Source: Neisseriaceae bacterium
GTDB lineage: Bacteria > Pseudomonadota > Gammaproteobacteria > Burkholderiales > Neisseriaceae
Direction: 5' to 3'
DNA length: 41,440 nt
NCBI GenBank assembly: GCA_017934045.1
Contig: JAGBKK010000026.1
Coordinates: forward strand, 1-41,440
The notes beneath the pieces are model-generated. The model saw only the letters and a program-made list of their open reading frames with translations. It had not been told where the DNA came from and ran no database searches. Below, in pieces: positions 7,630 through 14,892 of this stretch (within the stretch, counting starts at the first letter, position 1; each line of letters begins with the position of its first letter). Made by a program: the position numbers and the translations under genes.

Positions 7630-7911
7630 CTAATAGCGTTTGTGTCCAAATAATTCAGAATGCGAGCCTATTCTTTGCAACAGAATATGATTATTCTGAT
7701 ATTCATAAATTAACAGCAAATCAGGTTGAATATGGCATTCACGACAACCTTTCCAATCGTGTTTTAGGTCGTGATCGCAATATTTTTTTGCCATTTTTTT
7801 ACCGTTTAACAAGCAACTTGCAACTTCAATCTATTCGGGGGACAAAAACAACTCAAACGATTGTTTTTTCATATCTCGCTTGAATTGATTGGAGAAGTTA
7901 AATTCATTCAT
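7630..7911 (-). pseudogene. yafQ: YafQ-family mRNA interferase toxin, interrupted by an amber codon
   Basis: The intact frame would give a 93-residue YafQ/RelE-fold toxin, a ribosome-dependent mRNA endonuclease. It begins MNEFNFSNQFKRDMKKQ and ends with LKHDWKGCRECHIQPDLLLI and RIGSHSELF, the last including the conserved catalytic His. Codon 27 is TAG (7833-7831) where the family has Trp (SPEWIEV becomes SPE-stop-IEV), a single-base change from TGG. The start overlaps the dinJ stop by 8 bases, the usual coupled layout. Restart at an internal ATG would lose about the first 40 residues. It is probably inactive unless the stop is an error or is read through. Confidence 0.8.
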
Positions 7912-8206
7912 TATAAATTTTCTCCATTATTGCCGTTAATTCTTCAACAGAATTGACTTTATAACCTTTCAAGCGTCCTGCGGCGTAATCTTCTCTGCCT
8001 TGCAATATTGCCTGTTTGGTTTCTTCATTTGGCTCATCTGCTTGATAATCAAAAGACAGTGGCAAAATTTTTCTATCCGCAATTTGTTTCAAAAACGCTT
8101 TTAACACCATTGACGGTGTTAAACCATAATCTTCAATAACCTTAAATGCTTGATTTTTAATTTCTTTATCAATGCGTAAGTTATAATTTGTGGTTGTTGT
8201 TGCCAT
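7904..8206 (-). CDS. dinJ: DinJ/RelB-family antitoxin
   Basis: A 100-residue ribbon-helix-helix antitoxin. The N-terminus TTNYNLRIDKEIKNQAFKV is the DNA-binding strand and helix, GLTPSMVLKAFLKQI the second helix, and the C-terminal half should wrap the toxin. Its normal partner is the YafQ toxin encoded just downstream, which here carries a stop codon; the antitoxin frame is intact. GGAGACGC precedes ATG 8206. A promoter and four AAATGT repeats upstream suggest autoregulation. Confidence 0.85.
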   Translation of the reverse strand: MATTTTNYNLRIDKEIKNQAFKVIEDYGLTPSMVLKAFLKQIADRKILPLSFDYQADEPNEETKQAILQGREDYAAGRLKGYKVNSVEELTAIMEKIYNE

Positions 8207-8219
8207 TTTTGCGTCTCCT

Positions 8220-8256
8220 AAATGTTAAAAATGTATATCAAATGTAAGTCAAATGT
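8220..8256 (-). promoter_or_regulatory. Repeat operator of dinJ-yafQ
   Basis: On the + strand AAATGT occurs at 8220, 8229, 8240 and 8251, with spacings of 9, 11 and 11. The two outermost copies from the gene are part of an 11-bp tandem repeat (TCAAATGTAAG, TCAAATGTAAC at 8238-8259). The array lies between the -10 box and the start codon, where a ribbon-helix-helix repressor could stack on one DNA face. Confidence 0.55.
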
Positions 8257-8265
8257 AACGGTTTC

Positions 8266-8294
8266 ATTATAACAATCTCTCACACAAACAGCAA
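8266..8294 (-). promoter_or_regulatory. Promoter of dinJ-yafQ
   Basis: On the minus strand TATAAT (8271-8266) is preceded after exactly 17 bases by TTGCTG (8294-8289). The -10 is perfect and the -35 weak. Confidence 0.55.
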
Positions 8295-8447
8295 GATAGG
8301 GGCAACTTACCCCAACGCATTGTAATAGATTGAAAATATTTTATTTTTCATCATAATATGCGTTTGGTATGCTACCTGAAAATTATGATTAAAACGCGTG
8401 GGGCTTCAAAGTTGCACACGATACGCTTGCTCTCCGTAGCAAAGAGA

Positions 8448-8482
8448 TTGCCACGACTTGAACTTGGTTCAAGTCGTGGCAA
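8448..8482. repeat. Perfect 16-bp palindrome with 3-base loop
   Basis: TTGCCACGACTTGAAC (8448-8463) and its exact complement (8467-8482) flank TTG. It lies in the roughly 300-base gene-free stretch 8207-8510, 13 bases from an uptake sequence at 8496. It could terminate transcription of neither neighbour in an obvious way, as there is no T run. The rest of that stretch beyond the dinJ promoter shows nothing I can name. Confidence 0.6.
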
Positions 8483-8510
8483 TGAGAGTTTGACTTTCAG
8501 GCTGCCTGAA

Positions 8511-9158
8511 TTATGATTGTCTCAAACATTCTTGCTTACTCATTGCACCGAGATTTTTAACTTCACGGATTTCAACTAATAATACATTTTGACGATATGC
8601 CACAAGATAACAATGATAACTCTTTGGCATTCTTTGTTTTAATCTTCCTGTATTGTTTGGAACATATAAATCAATCCTTGCTTTTCCTATAATTCGCTTA
8701 TCTCTATCCGAAAAATATAAGTCATGTGAAATATGATAAGTAGGACTATTTCCATAACGATACCATCTTGCATTTTTCATAGTATATTCATGCACAAATG
8801 CGTGAGTTGTATAATAAGGAGTATGAGTATATTTTAAATGGAAAAAAGCAATTTCATAAATAAAGGGGAAAATAATCATAACATAAATAGCAAATAAGAA
8901 GAGTCTATCTTCAATTTTATTTATTCTATCTGTGGGACATATTTTATTTATGGTAGGAATATATAAAATAAAAGCAATTAAAATAGATATACCAAATAAA
9001 GTAAAAAATGATTTAGTGTAATAATTATTGCTACCTATTAAATAAGCCGCAATACCAATATTAAGAAATAGAAAAACTGATAAGGAAATATCTAATATCT
9101 TTTTAAATTTAGGTAATTTTTGAAATTCTTCCCAATATTCTTCCATTGAATATTTCAT
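8511..9158 (-). CDS. Unknown membrane protein with soluble C-terminal domain
   Basis: Family not recognised. About 215 residues. After a charged N-terminus (MEEYWEEFQKLPKFKK) come three hydrophobic helices near residues 24-42, 50-72 and 85-108. A polar domain of about 100 residues follows, rich in Tyr and Arg, with VLLVEIREVKNLG near the end. ATG 9158 is chosen because AAAGGA lies just upstream; an earlier in-frame ATG at 9182 would start inside a degenerate uptake sequence. It is AT-rich and placed next to the toxin-antitoxin region, so it may be accessory. Confidence 0.6.
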   Translation of the reverse strand: MKYSMEEYWEEFQKLPKFKKILDISLSVFLFLNIGIAAYLIGSNNYYTKSFFTLFGISILIAFILYIPTINKICPTDRINKIEDRLFLFAIYVMIIFPFIYEIAFFHLKYTHTPYYTTHAFVHEYTMKNARWYRYGNSPTYHISHDLYFSDRDKRIIGKARIDLYVPNNTGRLKQRMPKSYHCYLVAYRQNVLLVEIREVKNLGAMSKQECLRQS

Positions 9159-9187
9159 CTTAACTATCCTTTCAGGCTGCATGAAAT

Positions 9188-9216
9188 CTAAAAAACCGCC
9201 GTATTCACAGCGGTTT
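9188..9216 (-). terminator. Terminator of metK
   Basis: On the minus strand AACCGC pairs with GCGGTT around a roughly 10-base loop and is followed by a T run (A run 9190-9195 on +). It starts 16 bases after the metK stop. Confidence 0.75.
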
Positions 9217-9231
9217 AATCATCTTAACAAC

Positions 9232-10395
9232 TTACAACGCCGCTTTTAACACAGGCACTTTATCTAATTTTTCCCAAGAAAAATCAGGTTCTTCGCGTCC
9301 GAAGTGTCCGTAGGCGGCGGTGTTGCGGTAAATCGGGCGTTGTAGGTCTAACATTTGAATAATGCCTTTGGGGCGTAGGTCAAAGTGTTCTCGCACGAGT
9401 GCAATTAAGTCTTTTTCAGGTAAGCGTCCTGTGCCGAAAGTGTCAATCGCAATCGAAGTGGGTTCGGCAATGCCAATCGCATACGACACTTGAATTTGAC
9501 AAGCATTTGCCAAGCCTGCGGCGACTATGTTTTTGGCGACATAACGGCAGGCGTAGGCGGCAGAGCGATCGACTTTGGTTGGGTCTTTGCCTGAAAACGC
9601 ACCGCCACCGTGTGGAGACGCACCGCCGTAGGTATCGACAATAATTTTGCGTCCTGTCAAACCGCAATCGCCTTGTGGTCCGCCGATGACAAAACGACCT
9701 GTGGGGTTGATTAAATATTTGGTGTCGCCACGCAACATTTCAGGCGGCAAAACAGGTTTGATAATTTCTTCAATCACCGCTTCTTTCAAAGTGTCATACG
9801 CAATATCAGGTTCGTGTTGCGTGGATAAAACCACCGTGTCAATGCCCACAGGCTTGCCTGTGGTGTCGTCATAAATCACCGTCAGTTGGGCTTTTGCGTC
9901 AGGACGCAACCATGCTAATCGTCCGTCTTTGCGTAATTCGCTTTGGCGTTGCATTAAGCGGTGTGCGTAGTAAATGGCAAACGGCATCAGCGTAGGCGTT
10001 TCATCGCAGGCGTAGCCAAACATTAAGCCTTGGTCGCCTGCCCCTTGATTTAAGTCTAAACCTTGTCCTTCATTCACGCCCTGTGCAATGTCGGGCGATT
10101 GCTGGTCGTAACAAACCATTACCGCACAACCGTCTGCGTCAAAGCCCATTTCGGACGAGTTATAGCCGATTTTTTTAATGGTTTCGCGTGCGGTTTTAAT
10201 GTAATCCACATTCGCGGTTGTGGTGATTTCGCCCGCAAGTAAGCACAAACCCGTATTCACCAAAGTCTCCGCCGCCACGCGTGCGGTGGGGTCTTGGCTT
10301 AAAACGGCATCTAAAATAGCGTCCGAAATTTGGTCGGCCACTTTGTCAGGGTGTCCTTCGGACACAGATTCCGATGTAAAAAGATATTCGCTCAT
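9232..10395 (-). CDS. metK: S-adenosylmethionine synthetase
   Basis: Makes S-adenosylmethionine from methionine and ATP in the cytoplasm, feeding methylation, spermidine synthesis and radical-SAM enzymes such as MiaB of this window. The 387 residues equal the family length. Signatures are [15 protein letters not shown] at the N-terminus, [15 protein letters not shown] (methionine/ATP loop) and [19 protein letters not shown] (phosphate-binding loop). No SAM riboswitch is visible upstream; instead the leader carries a cluster of hairpins (10418-10510). Followed by a terminator, so probably a single-gene transcript. Confidence 0.98.
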   Translation of the reverse strand: MSEYLFTSESVSEGHPDKVADQISDAILDAVLSQDPTARVAAETLVNTGLCLLAGEITTTANVDYIKTARETIKKIGYNSSEMGFDADGCAVMVCYDQQSPDIAQGVNEGQGLDLNQGAGDQGLMFGYACDETPTLMPFAIYYAHRLMQRQSELRKDGRLAWLRPDAKAQLTVIYDDTTGKPVGIDTVVLSTQHEPDIAYDTLKEAVIEEIIKPVLPPEMLRGDTKYLINPTGRFVIGGPQGDCGLTGRKIIVDTYGGASPHGGGAFSGKDPTKVDRSAAYACRYVAKNIVAAGLANACQIQVSYAIGIAEPTSIAIDTFGTGRLPEKDLIALVREHFDLRPKGIIQMLDLQRPIYRNTAAYGHFGREEPDFSWEKLDKVPVLKAAL

Positions 10396-10417
10396 AATGT
10401 TTCAAATGTTAGTTTAG

Positions 10418-10510
10418 CTTCGCCTTACGGCTCGCAGAAATTACGGTTTGTTTGCTTCGCAAACCCTTTATTGACTTTGTCAATAAAGATTTGATACTTC
10501 GTATCAAATA
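10418..10510 (-). repeat. Multi-hairpin element in the metK 5' region
   Basis: Four short palindromes stand side by side: GCC-TTAC-GGC (10422-10431), GTTTGC-TTC-GCAAAC (10450-10464), CTTTATTGAC-TTT-GTCAATAAAG (10466-10488) and ATTTGATAC-TTC-GTATCAAAT (10489-10509). All are perfect, three with 3-base loops. An uptake sequence follows at 10520. The same arrangement recurs at 38557-38651 ahead of the ornithine decarboxylase gene. Either a dispersed repeat or a structured leader. Confidence 0.6.
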
Positions 10511-10599
10511 AACCTTATTTTCAGGCTGCCTGAAAGGGGTTAAATAAAAGGCGTTATTATAAGCGATTTATCTATTTTCAGGCTGCCTGAAACGCATGA

Positions 10600-11907
10600 T
10601 TACGGCATAGGTTTCATACCGTTGGGTAGCAATGTCCAAACATAGCCTGTGTGTTTCATTTTGCCTGCGATTTGTCCTGCGTTATCGCCAAAGCCCCAGA
10701 AAAAGTCAATGCGTACCGCTCCGTTAATCGCACTGCCTGTGTCTTGTGCCATCATCAGGCGGTTTAGGGCTTTGCCGTTGCGTGGGTCGGTGGTGGCAAC
10801 AAATATCGGCGAGCCTAACACAATATGCCGTTTATCCACAGCGGCGGAAAATTCGCCCATTAACGGCACGCCTAATGCTCCGTTGGGTCCTTCGGCGTTG
10901 TTATCGCCTTTTTCAAAAAACACAAAACTGGGATTTTTGCCCAAAACTTCGGCTAATTGATTGGGGTGTTCGGCAATCCATTGTTTAATGCCCTGCATAC
11001 TGGTTTGGGCGAGTGGCAAATAGCCTTTGTCTGCCATATATTTGCCGATAGAAACATAATTGTGGTCGTTTTTGTCGGCAAATGATAGGCGGACGCTTTG
11101 TCCGTCAGGGGTGATTAAACGCCCTGAACCTTGCACTTGCAGGAAAAATAATTCTACGGCATTGTCGGCATACGCCAACACGGGGGCTTTGCCGTTAATG
11201 ACTCCTGCGTTGATTTGGGCTCGTGTGTAATACGGCACAAATTGACTGCCTGAAAATCTGCCTTTCAGTTTGCCGCTTTTGCTGCGGTTTGGAAAATCTG
11301 CCGTATTCGCAACATAAGCACCATTTGCACTAATTACACCACTGTTTTCCCCTGTTTTGGCAATGCGAACGCGTCCTGTTTGCCCTGAATAAGGCACGGT
11401 TACAAAATCGTTTGGCACGCCGTAAATGGGGTATTTGGCAGTGGCAGTTTGGGTGAGATTGCCTGTTAATGCAGGTTCGTAATAACCTGTAACCGTGCCT
11501 GCGAGTTGTCCGTTTTGGCTCACCGTCCAAGGGGTGAAGTTTTGTTCAAAAAAGTTTTTCGCCAACGACAACGGCGTAGCATTAGCAATGCGACACACTT
11601 CCGCCCACTGTGGCTGATTACCTAACGCTTTGCAACTATTCTGAAAAGATTTCAGGCTGCCTGAAAAATCTTGTTTTTGCCAAGACGGCAAGGCGGTGTA
11701 GTCCGTTGCCGTATATTGTCCGCCATTTGGAGAAACAAACGACTGTCCGACTGGAAAGCGTGGCGTGGAAATGGGCGGCGGAGCGGTTTCAGGCGTTGTC
11801 GGTTGCGGCGTGGGCGTGGGTTGTGGTTTGGGGGTAGGCGAAGAACAGCCTGCAATAATGGTTGCGGTGGCGATAAAAGAAAGTAATAAACGATAAGGGT
11901 GTTTCAT
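10600..11907 (-). CDS. mltA: Membrane-bound lytic murein transglycosylase A (lipoprotein)
   Basis: Cleaves the glycan strands of peptidoglycan with formation of 1,6-anhydromuropeptides, from the inner face of the outer membrane. The 435-residue precursor has a lipoprotein signal ending IIAGC (lipid on Cys20) and then a Pro/Thr linker. The MltA barrel domain includes GTVTGYYEPAL and VQGSGRL. The C-terminal 3D domain has AQDTGSAINGAVRID and FFWG, with the conserved acidic residues. GGAG sits 8 bases before ATG. An uptake sequence within the gene encodes FSGSLK. The meningococcal counterpart is the antigen GNA33. Confidence 0.95.
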   Translation of the reverse strand: MKHPYRLLLSFIATATIIAGCSSPTPKPQPTPTPQPTTPETAPPPISTPRFPVGQSFVSPNGGQYTATDYTALPSWQKQDFSGSLKSFQNSCKALGNQPQWAEVCRIANATPLSLAKNFFEQNFTPWTVSQNGQLAGTVTGYYEPALTGNLTQTATAKYPIYGVPNDFVTVPYSGQTGRVRIAKTGENSGVISANGAYVANTADFPNRSKSGKLKGRFSGSQFVPYYTRAQINAGVINGKAPVLAYADNAVELFFLQVQGSGRLITPDGQSVRLSFADKNDHNYVSIGKYMADKGYLPLAQTSMQGIKQWIAEHPNQLAEVLGKNPSFVFFEKGDNNAEGPNGALGVPLMGEFSAAVDKRHIVLGSPIFVATTDPRNGKALNRLMMAQDTGSAINGAVRIDFFWGFGDNAGQIAGKMKHTGYVWTLLPNGMKPMP

Positions 11908-11920
11908 TTTATTTTCTCCT

Positions 11921-12436
11921 TTAAATGGACTGTATCGATAATGCTTGACGGTCGTAGCGAATACGGTGTTTATGCATAATAAAAAGGCTAATCAATGTCG
12001 CAAATTCACCACAGATAAACCATTTACTTAAATTCGACTGCCATAATTGAAATTGTCCGTCAAAAATTAAAAAGCCTATAAAAAATGTAGAATACGGTAT
12101 AGCAACACCTGCTATCAATGAAATAATTATTTTATTTGTTTGATTAGATGATAAATATTCAATAATTGCTGAAAAAATAATACTTGGAATAATAAACAGT
12201 AAAATAAAAGCCAATAATCCCATAAAAAACATCATTATGACATCAAGCACTCTCTCATTGATCCAAGAACTGTACCAAACAAAAAAACTCACCATAGTCA
12301 TTATGACAGGGACAGTAAATGCCCCAAGCAACACCCTTGCAATGCGTTGTTTTTTCGTCCCTTTTTCAGGAGGCTTAAAATCTAATGCGGTTTTCGGCGG
12401 TGCGTATGGATTTTCTTCTTTATTTTGATGATTCAC
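11921..12436 (-). CDS. Unknown four-helix membrane protein with NPYAPP motif
   Basis: About 171 residues. A cytoplasmic start (NHQNKEENPYAPPKTALD) of a kind seen at the N-terminus of various small bacterial membrane proteins is followed by four hydrophobic segments (residues about 37-57, 68-92, 105-125 and 135-155). GTG 12436 is preferred, with GGAG seven bases upstream; the longer frame from 12478 would be translated from an uptake sequence and a terminator. Its stop lies 13 bases before the mltA start, so the two may be cotranscribed. Function unknown. Confidence 0.65.
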   Translation of the reverse strand: MNHQNKEENPYAPPKTALDFKPPEKGTKKQRIARVLLGAFTVPVIMTMVSFFVWYSSWINERVLDVIMMFFMGLLAFILLFIIPSIIFSAIIEYLSSNQTNKIIISLIAGVAIPYSTFFIGFLIFDGQFQLWQSNLSKWFICGEFATLISLFIMHKHRIRYDRQALSIQSI

Positions 12437-12464
12437 TGTTCTGCTCCGTTTTTCAGGCAGCCTG

Positions 12465-12490
12465 AAAAAACCACGCATTTTGAGCGTGGT
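12465..12490 (-). terminator. Terminator of the frameshifted gene at 12497-12921
   Basis: On the minus strand CCACGC pairs with GCGTGG around a 7-base loop and is followed by six T. It overlaps the uptake sequence at 12452-12466. Confidence 0.8.
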
Positions 12491-12496
12491 GGATGG

Positions 12497-12921
12497 TTAG
12501 AATAAATTTTCTAAATCTTTATCGAAACTGCGATTGGTGGGATCCATTGGAGCGTTGTCGCTCATTGCGTTTTCGTTAGGAGCGACAATTTCTTCTGGGG
12601 TCAGCTGTTCAACGCCTGCCATATTTTCCACAGGCAAATCGCCCACCATACCGTCATTGCGATTGTTGGGGGTCATCACGGCAACTTCGCCTTGTTTAAC
12701 ACTGTTTTGGGCTTGCACAGGCGAAGTGTAGGTTTCTTTTTCGCCTGAAATCAGCATTTCGTAAGTGCGATACACCAAATGCCCACCACCGATGCCATAA
12801 TCAACAGGGTAATCAGCAAAAATTTGCCATACCAGCCCATACCTTTTTTCTTAACGGCACGGCGTGGGCGGTCGTCATAATCGTCATAGTCATCATCAAA
12901 ATTGCGATTTTTTCTTGCCAT
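12497..12921 (-). pseudogene. Small single-pass membrane protein, apparently frameshifted
   Basis: From ATG 12921 the frame reads MARKNRNFDDDYDDYDDRPR, a basic stretch, and a membrane helix (GKFLLITLLIMASVVGIW), then loses sense and stops at 12751. A second frame, offset by one base, carries VYRTYEMLISGEKETYTSP and continues as an acidic, Asn/Pro-rich periplasmic tail to DKDLENLF at 12497, but has only a TTG start inside the first frame. Joining them near 12780 gives one sensible protein of about 140 residues with an Asp/Tyr-rich N-terminus and one helix. I know no function. A sequencing error, a real mutation or two overlapping genes remain possible. Confidence 0.6.
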
Positions 12922-12983
12922 AATGTTTGCTCTTTGTGTATTGCTACGCTTTCAGGCTGCCTGAAAATTTATACCTACATTTT

Positions 12984-13003
12984 GGTGGGCAGGAATGCCC
13001 ACC
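12984..13003. repeat. GTGGGCA-family palindrome, copy 2
   Basis: GGTGGGCA, GGAA loop, TGCCCACC, then CTAC. An 8-bp perfect stem between two uptake sequences (12951 and 13041). A degraded relative, GGTGAGTTGAAAATCCACCC, lies at 13016-13035. Confidence 0.7.
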
Positions 13004-13070
13004 CTACTCTATTCGGTGAGTTGAAAATCCACCCTACGCTTTCAGGCTGCCTGAAAAGTTTTAATATTTC

Positions 13071-13089
13071 GGTGGGTCGAAGACCCACC
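13071..13089. repeat. GTGGGCA-family palindrome, copy 3
   Basis: GGTGGGTC, GAA loop, GACCCACC, then CTAC. It ends 7 bases before the dolP stop codon on the other strand and could serve as its terminator. Confidence 0.7.
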
Positions 13090-13096
13090 CTACGCA

Positions 13097-13684
13097 TTAC
13101 TGTTCAAAAGTTTCGTACAGCGTAACCACTTTTTGCACGCCGCTGGTGGTGCTGATTTCGTGGTTGGCTGCGTTTTGTTCGGACGGCGTTAAAATGCCCA
13201 TAACATAAGTTACACCGTTGTAAGTAACCACTTTAATATGGTTGGGCGAATAGCCTTTGGGGTTCAACAACACGGTGCGTACTTTGGAAGTAATCCACGA
13301 GTCTTTCACCGACATTGTGTATGTGCCACCCACATTGATATAGTTATACACTTCACGCACGGCGGCTTGGGCGCGTGCCAAGCGTTCGATGGCTTGTTTT
13401 TCTTCTTCCGTTGCCACAAAGCCTGTCAAGAGAATATTGCGATTATACGAAGTGGCAGAAACCGTAGAATTGGCACTGCCTTGTTGTTTGAAATACGACA
13501 TAGACTGCGATTTAATCGCCATTTCCATCGATTGATCATCGGTTTGTGCCCCCACCGTGCGGCGGTCGGCAATCGCTAATCCGCCAGCGGCAACGCCGCC
13601 CACAGCCAAAGCCGTGCAACCTGTCAAAGGTACGGCGGCTAATAAAACACACAACGATAAAGTGCGAAATGTGGATTTATTCAT
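13097..13684 (-). CDS. dolP: Dual-BON-domain outer-membrane lipoprotein DolP (YraP; GNA2091 type)
   Basis: Supports outer-membrane integrity and the division-site envelope. The 195-residue precursor has a signal ending PLTGC (lipid on Cys23), a short Gly/Ala stretch, and two BON domains (about residues 48-115 and 120-190) with VKDSWITSKVRTVLL and the glycine-centred strands NILLTGFVA and VTYVMGIL. GGAG precedes ATG. It follows diaA/gmhA and yraN on the same strand, the order known in E. coli and Neisseria; the meningococcal homologue GNA2091 is a vaccine component. Confidence 0.92.
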   Translation of the reverse strand: MNKSTFRTLSLCVLLAAVPLTGCTALAVGGVAAGGLAIADRRTVGAQTDDQSMEMAIKSQSMSYFKQQGSANSTVSATSYNRNILLTGFVATEEEKQAIERLARAQAAVREVYNYINVGGTYTMSVKDSWITSKVRTVLLNPKGYSPNHIKVVTYNGVTYVMGILTPSEQNAANHEISTTSGVQKVVTLYETFEQ

Positions 13685-13751
13685 CAGAAGTGTTCTCCTA
13701 ATATAAAAAATGATTTCAGGCAGCCTGAAAAAACGGCTTATTTTATCAAAT

Positions 13752-13821
13752 TATAGTCAATTCATACCAAAATCATGCAGCGTTGGTTCGCCTTGCCTGC
13801 TTTTAGTCTGAATTGACTATA
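13752..13821. mobile_element. 70-bp inverted-repeat element, TATMGTCAATT family, short copy
   Basis: Left end TATAGTCAATTCATACCAAAA (13752-13772) and right end complement TATAGTCAATTCAGACTAAAA (13801-13821) match at 19 of 21 positions. The 28-base core includes GTTGGTTCGCCTTGCCTGC. The element begins and ends in TA, as for TA-targeting elements. A longer relative lies at 23869-23975. It has no coding capacity, so it would need a transposase in trans. It lies between dolP and diaA/gmhA. Confidence 0.65.
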
Positions 13822-13848
13822 TCAGCACGGCTAAAAATTAAAAAATAA

Positions 13849-14445
13849 TCACACCGTCTCGCCAAACAGCATATTATCCACCATATCACAAATGGTATGA
13901 ATAATCAGAATATGCACTTCCTGAATGCGTGCGGTGCGTGGGTATGGCACATTCAGCAACACATCGTTATTGTGCAACAATTCAGCGATTTTGCCGCCCT
14001 CTCGCCCTGTAAGTGCGATAATTCGCATATCTTTTTGCTGGGCAGCCCTGACTGCCTCAATCACATTGGCAGAATTGCCTGATGTGGAAATTGCCAACAG
14101 AATATCGCCTGTTCTACCCAAGGCACGCACTTGTTTGGCGAATATATCGTCAAAAGAATAATCATTGCCGATGGCGGTGAGAATGGAACTATCGGTGGTC
14201 ATCGCAATCGCAGGCAATTCCATGCGTTCGCGTTCAAAACGCCCCACGAGTTCAGCGGCAAAATGCTGTGCGTCCGCCGCCGAACCACCATTACCACACG
14301 CCAAAACCTTACCGCCATTCATCAACGACTGCACCACTAATTGAGCCGCCATCGTAATCGATTCAGGCAGAATTTCTTCGCATTGCTGTTTCACAGCAAT
14401 ACTTTCGGCAAAATGTTTTTTGGCTAATGCAACTAATTTTTCCAT
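13849..14445 (-). CDS. SIS-domain protein DiaA / phosphoheptose isomerase GmhA
   Basis: A 198-residue SIS-fold protein. The sugar-phosphate loop is [20 protein letters not shown] and the second SIS motif is [16 protein letters not shown]. The C-terminal [17 protein letters not shown] has the His used by GmhA. GmhA makes heptose precursors for lipooligosaccharide; DiaA binds DnaA and promotes replication start. Between yraN and dolP the E. coli gene is diaA, while neisserial homologues here are usually named gmhA. The sequence alone does not decide. A 70-bp mobile element separates it from dolP. Confidence 0.85.
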   Translation of the reverse strand: MEKLVALAKKHFAESIAVKQQCEEILPESITMAAQLVVQSLMNGGKVLACGNGGSAADAQHFAAELVGRFERERMELPAIAMTTDSSILTAIGNDYSFDDIFAKQVRALGRTGDILLAISTSGNSANVIEAVRAAQQKDMRIIALTGREGGKIAELLHNNDVLLNVPYPRTARIQEVHILIIHTICDMVDNMLFGETV

Positions 14446-14538
14446 AGTATCACTTTCTCATAAAAACAAATCATTCAACCCAAATAAAGCACGGCGAGAT
14501 TTTATCACGGTTGTCAAGTTTTCAGGCAGCCTGAAAAA

Positions 14539-14880
14539 TTATCCCAAAATATTTTCAATATGCGACAATTCTTTGTCTTCAATTAAAATAGCGTCCAAAC
14601 GAATATCGCCCTTGTGGGGATTTTGTTGTAAATAAAATTCAACACTTCTTTGTAATTTCAATAGTTTAGATGGCGTAATGCTGTATGCCGCACCGCCGAA
14701 TGCGGCTGATTTGCGGTATTTTACTTCCACAAACAATAATAATTGTTTTTGGGTGGCAATAATATCAATTTCGCCAAACGCACAATGCCAGTTGCGTTGC
14801 AAAATTTTAAACCCTTGCTTCTTCAAAAAAGCACAGGCTTTGTCTTCTGCCGCTTGTCCTGTGGGGTGATTGAGTCGCAT
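14539..14880 (-). CDS. yraN: UPF0102 nuclease-fold protein YraN
   Basis: A 113-residue protein of the UPF0102 family with a restriction-endonuclease-like fold. The N-terminal GQAAEDKACAFLKKQGF and the core FGEIDIIATQKQLLLFVEVK, with D and ExK spaced as in nuclease sites, are characteristic. Role not established; it accompanies diaA and dolP in many proteobacteria, as here. Its start lies 12 bases after the stop of a small lipoprotein gene, so they probably share a transcript. Confidence 0.9.
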   Translation of the reverse strand: MRLNHPTGQAAEDKACAFLKKQGFKILQRNWHCAFGEIDIIATQKQLLLFVEVKYRKSAAFGGAAYSITPSKLLKLQRSVEFYLQQNPHKGDIRLDAILIEDKELSHIENILG

Positions 14881-14892
14881 TTTTTTTAATTG

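Noticed and set aside
7515-7883. 122-codon plus-strand frame
   Set aside because: It is antisense to the yafQ frame, which has clear homology.
10396-10599. SAM riboswitch ahead of metK
   Set aside because: No SAM-I, SAM-II or SAM-IV type core is visible; the region is a row of simple perfect hairpins and two uptake sequences.
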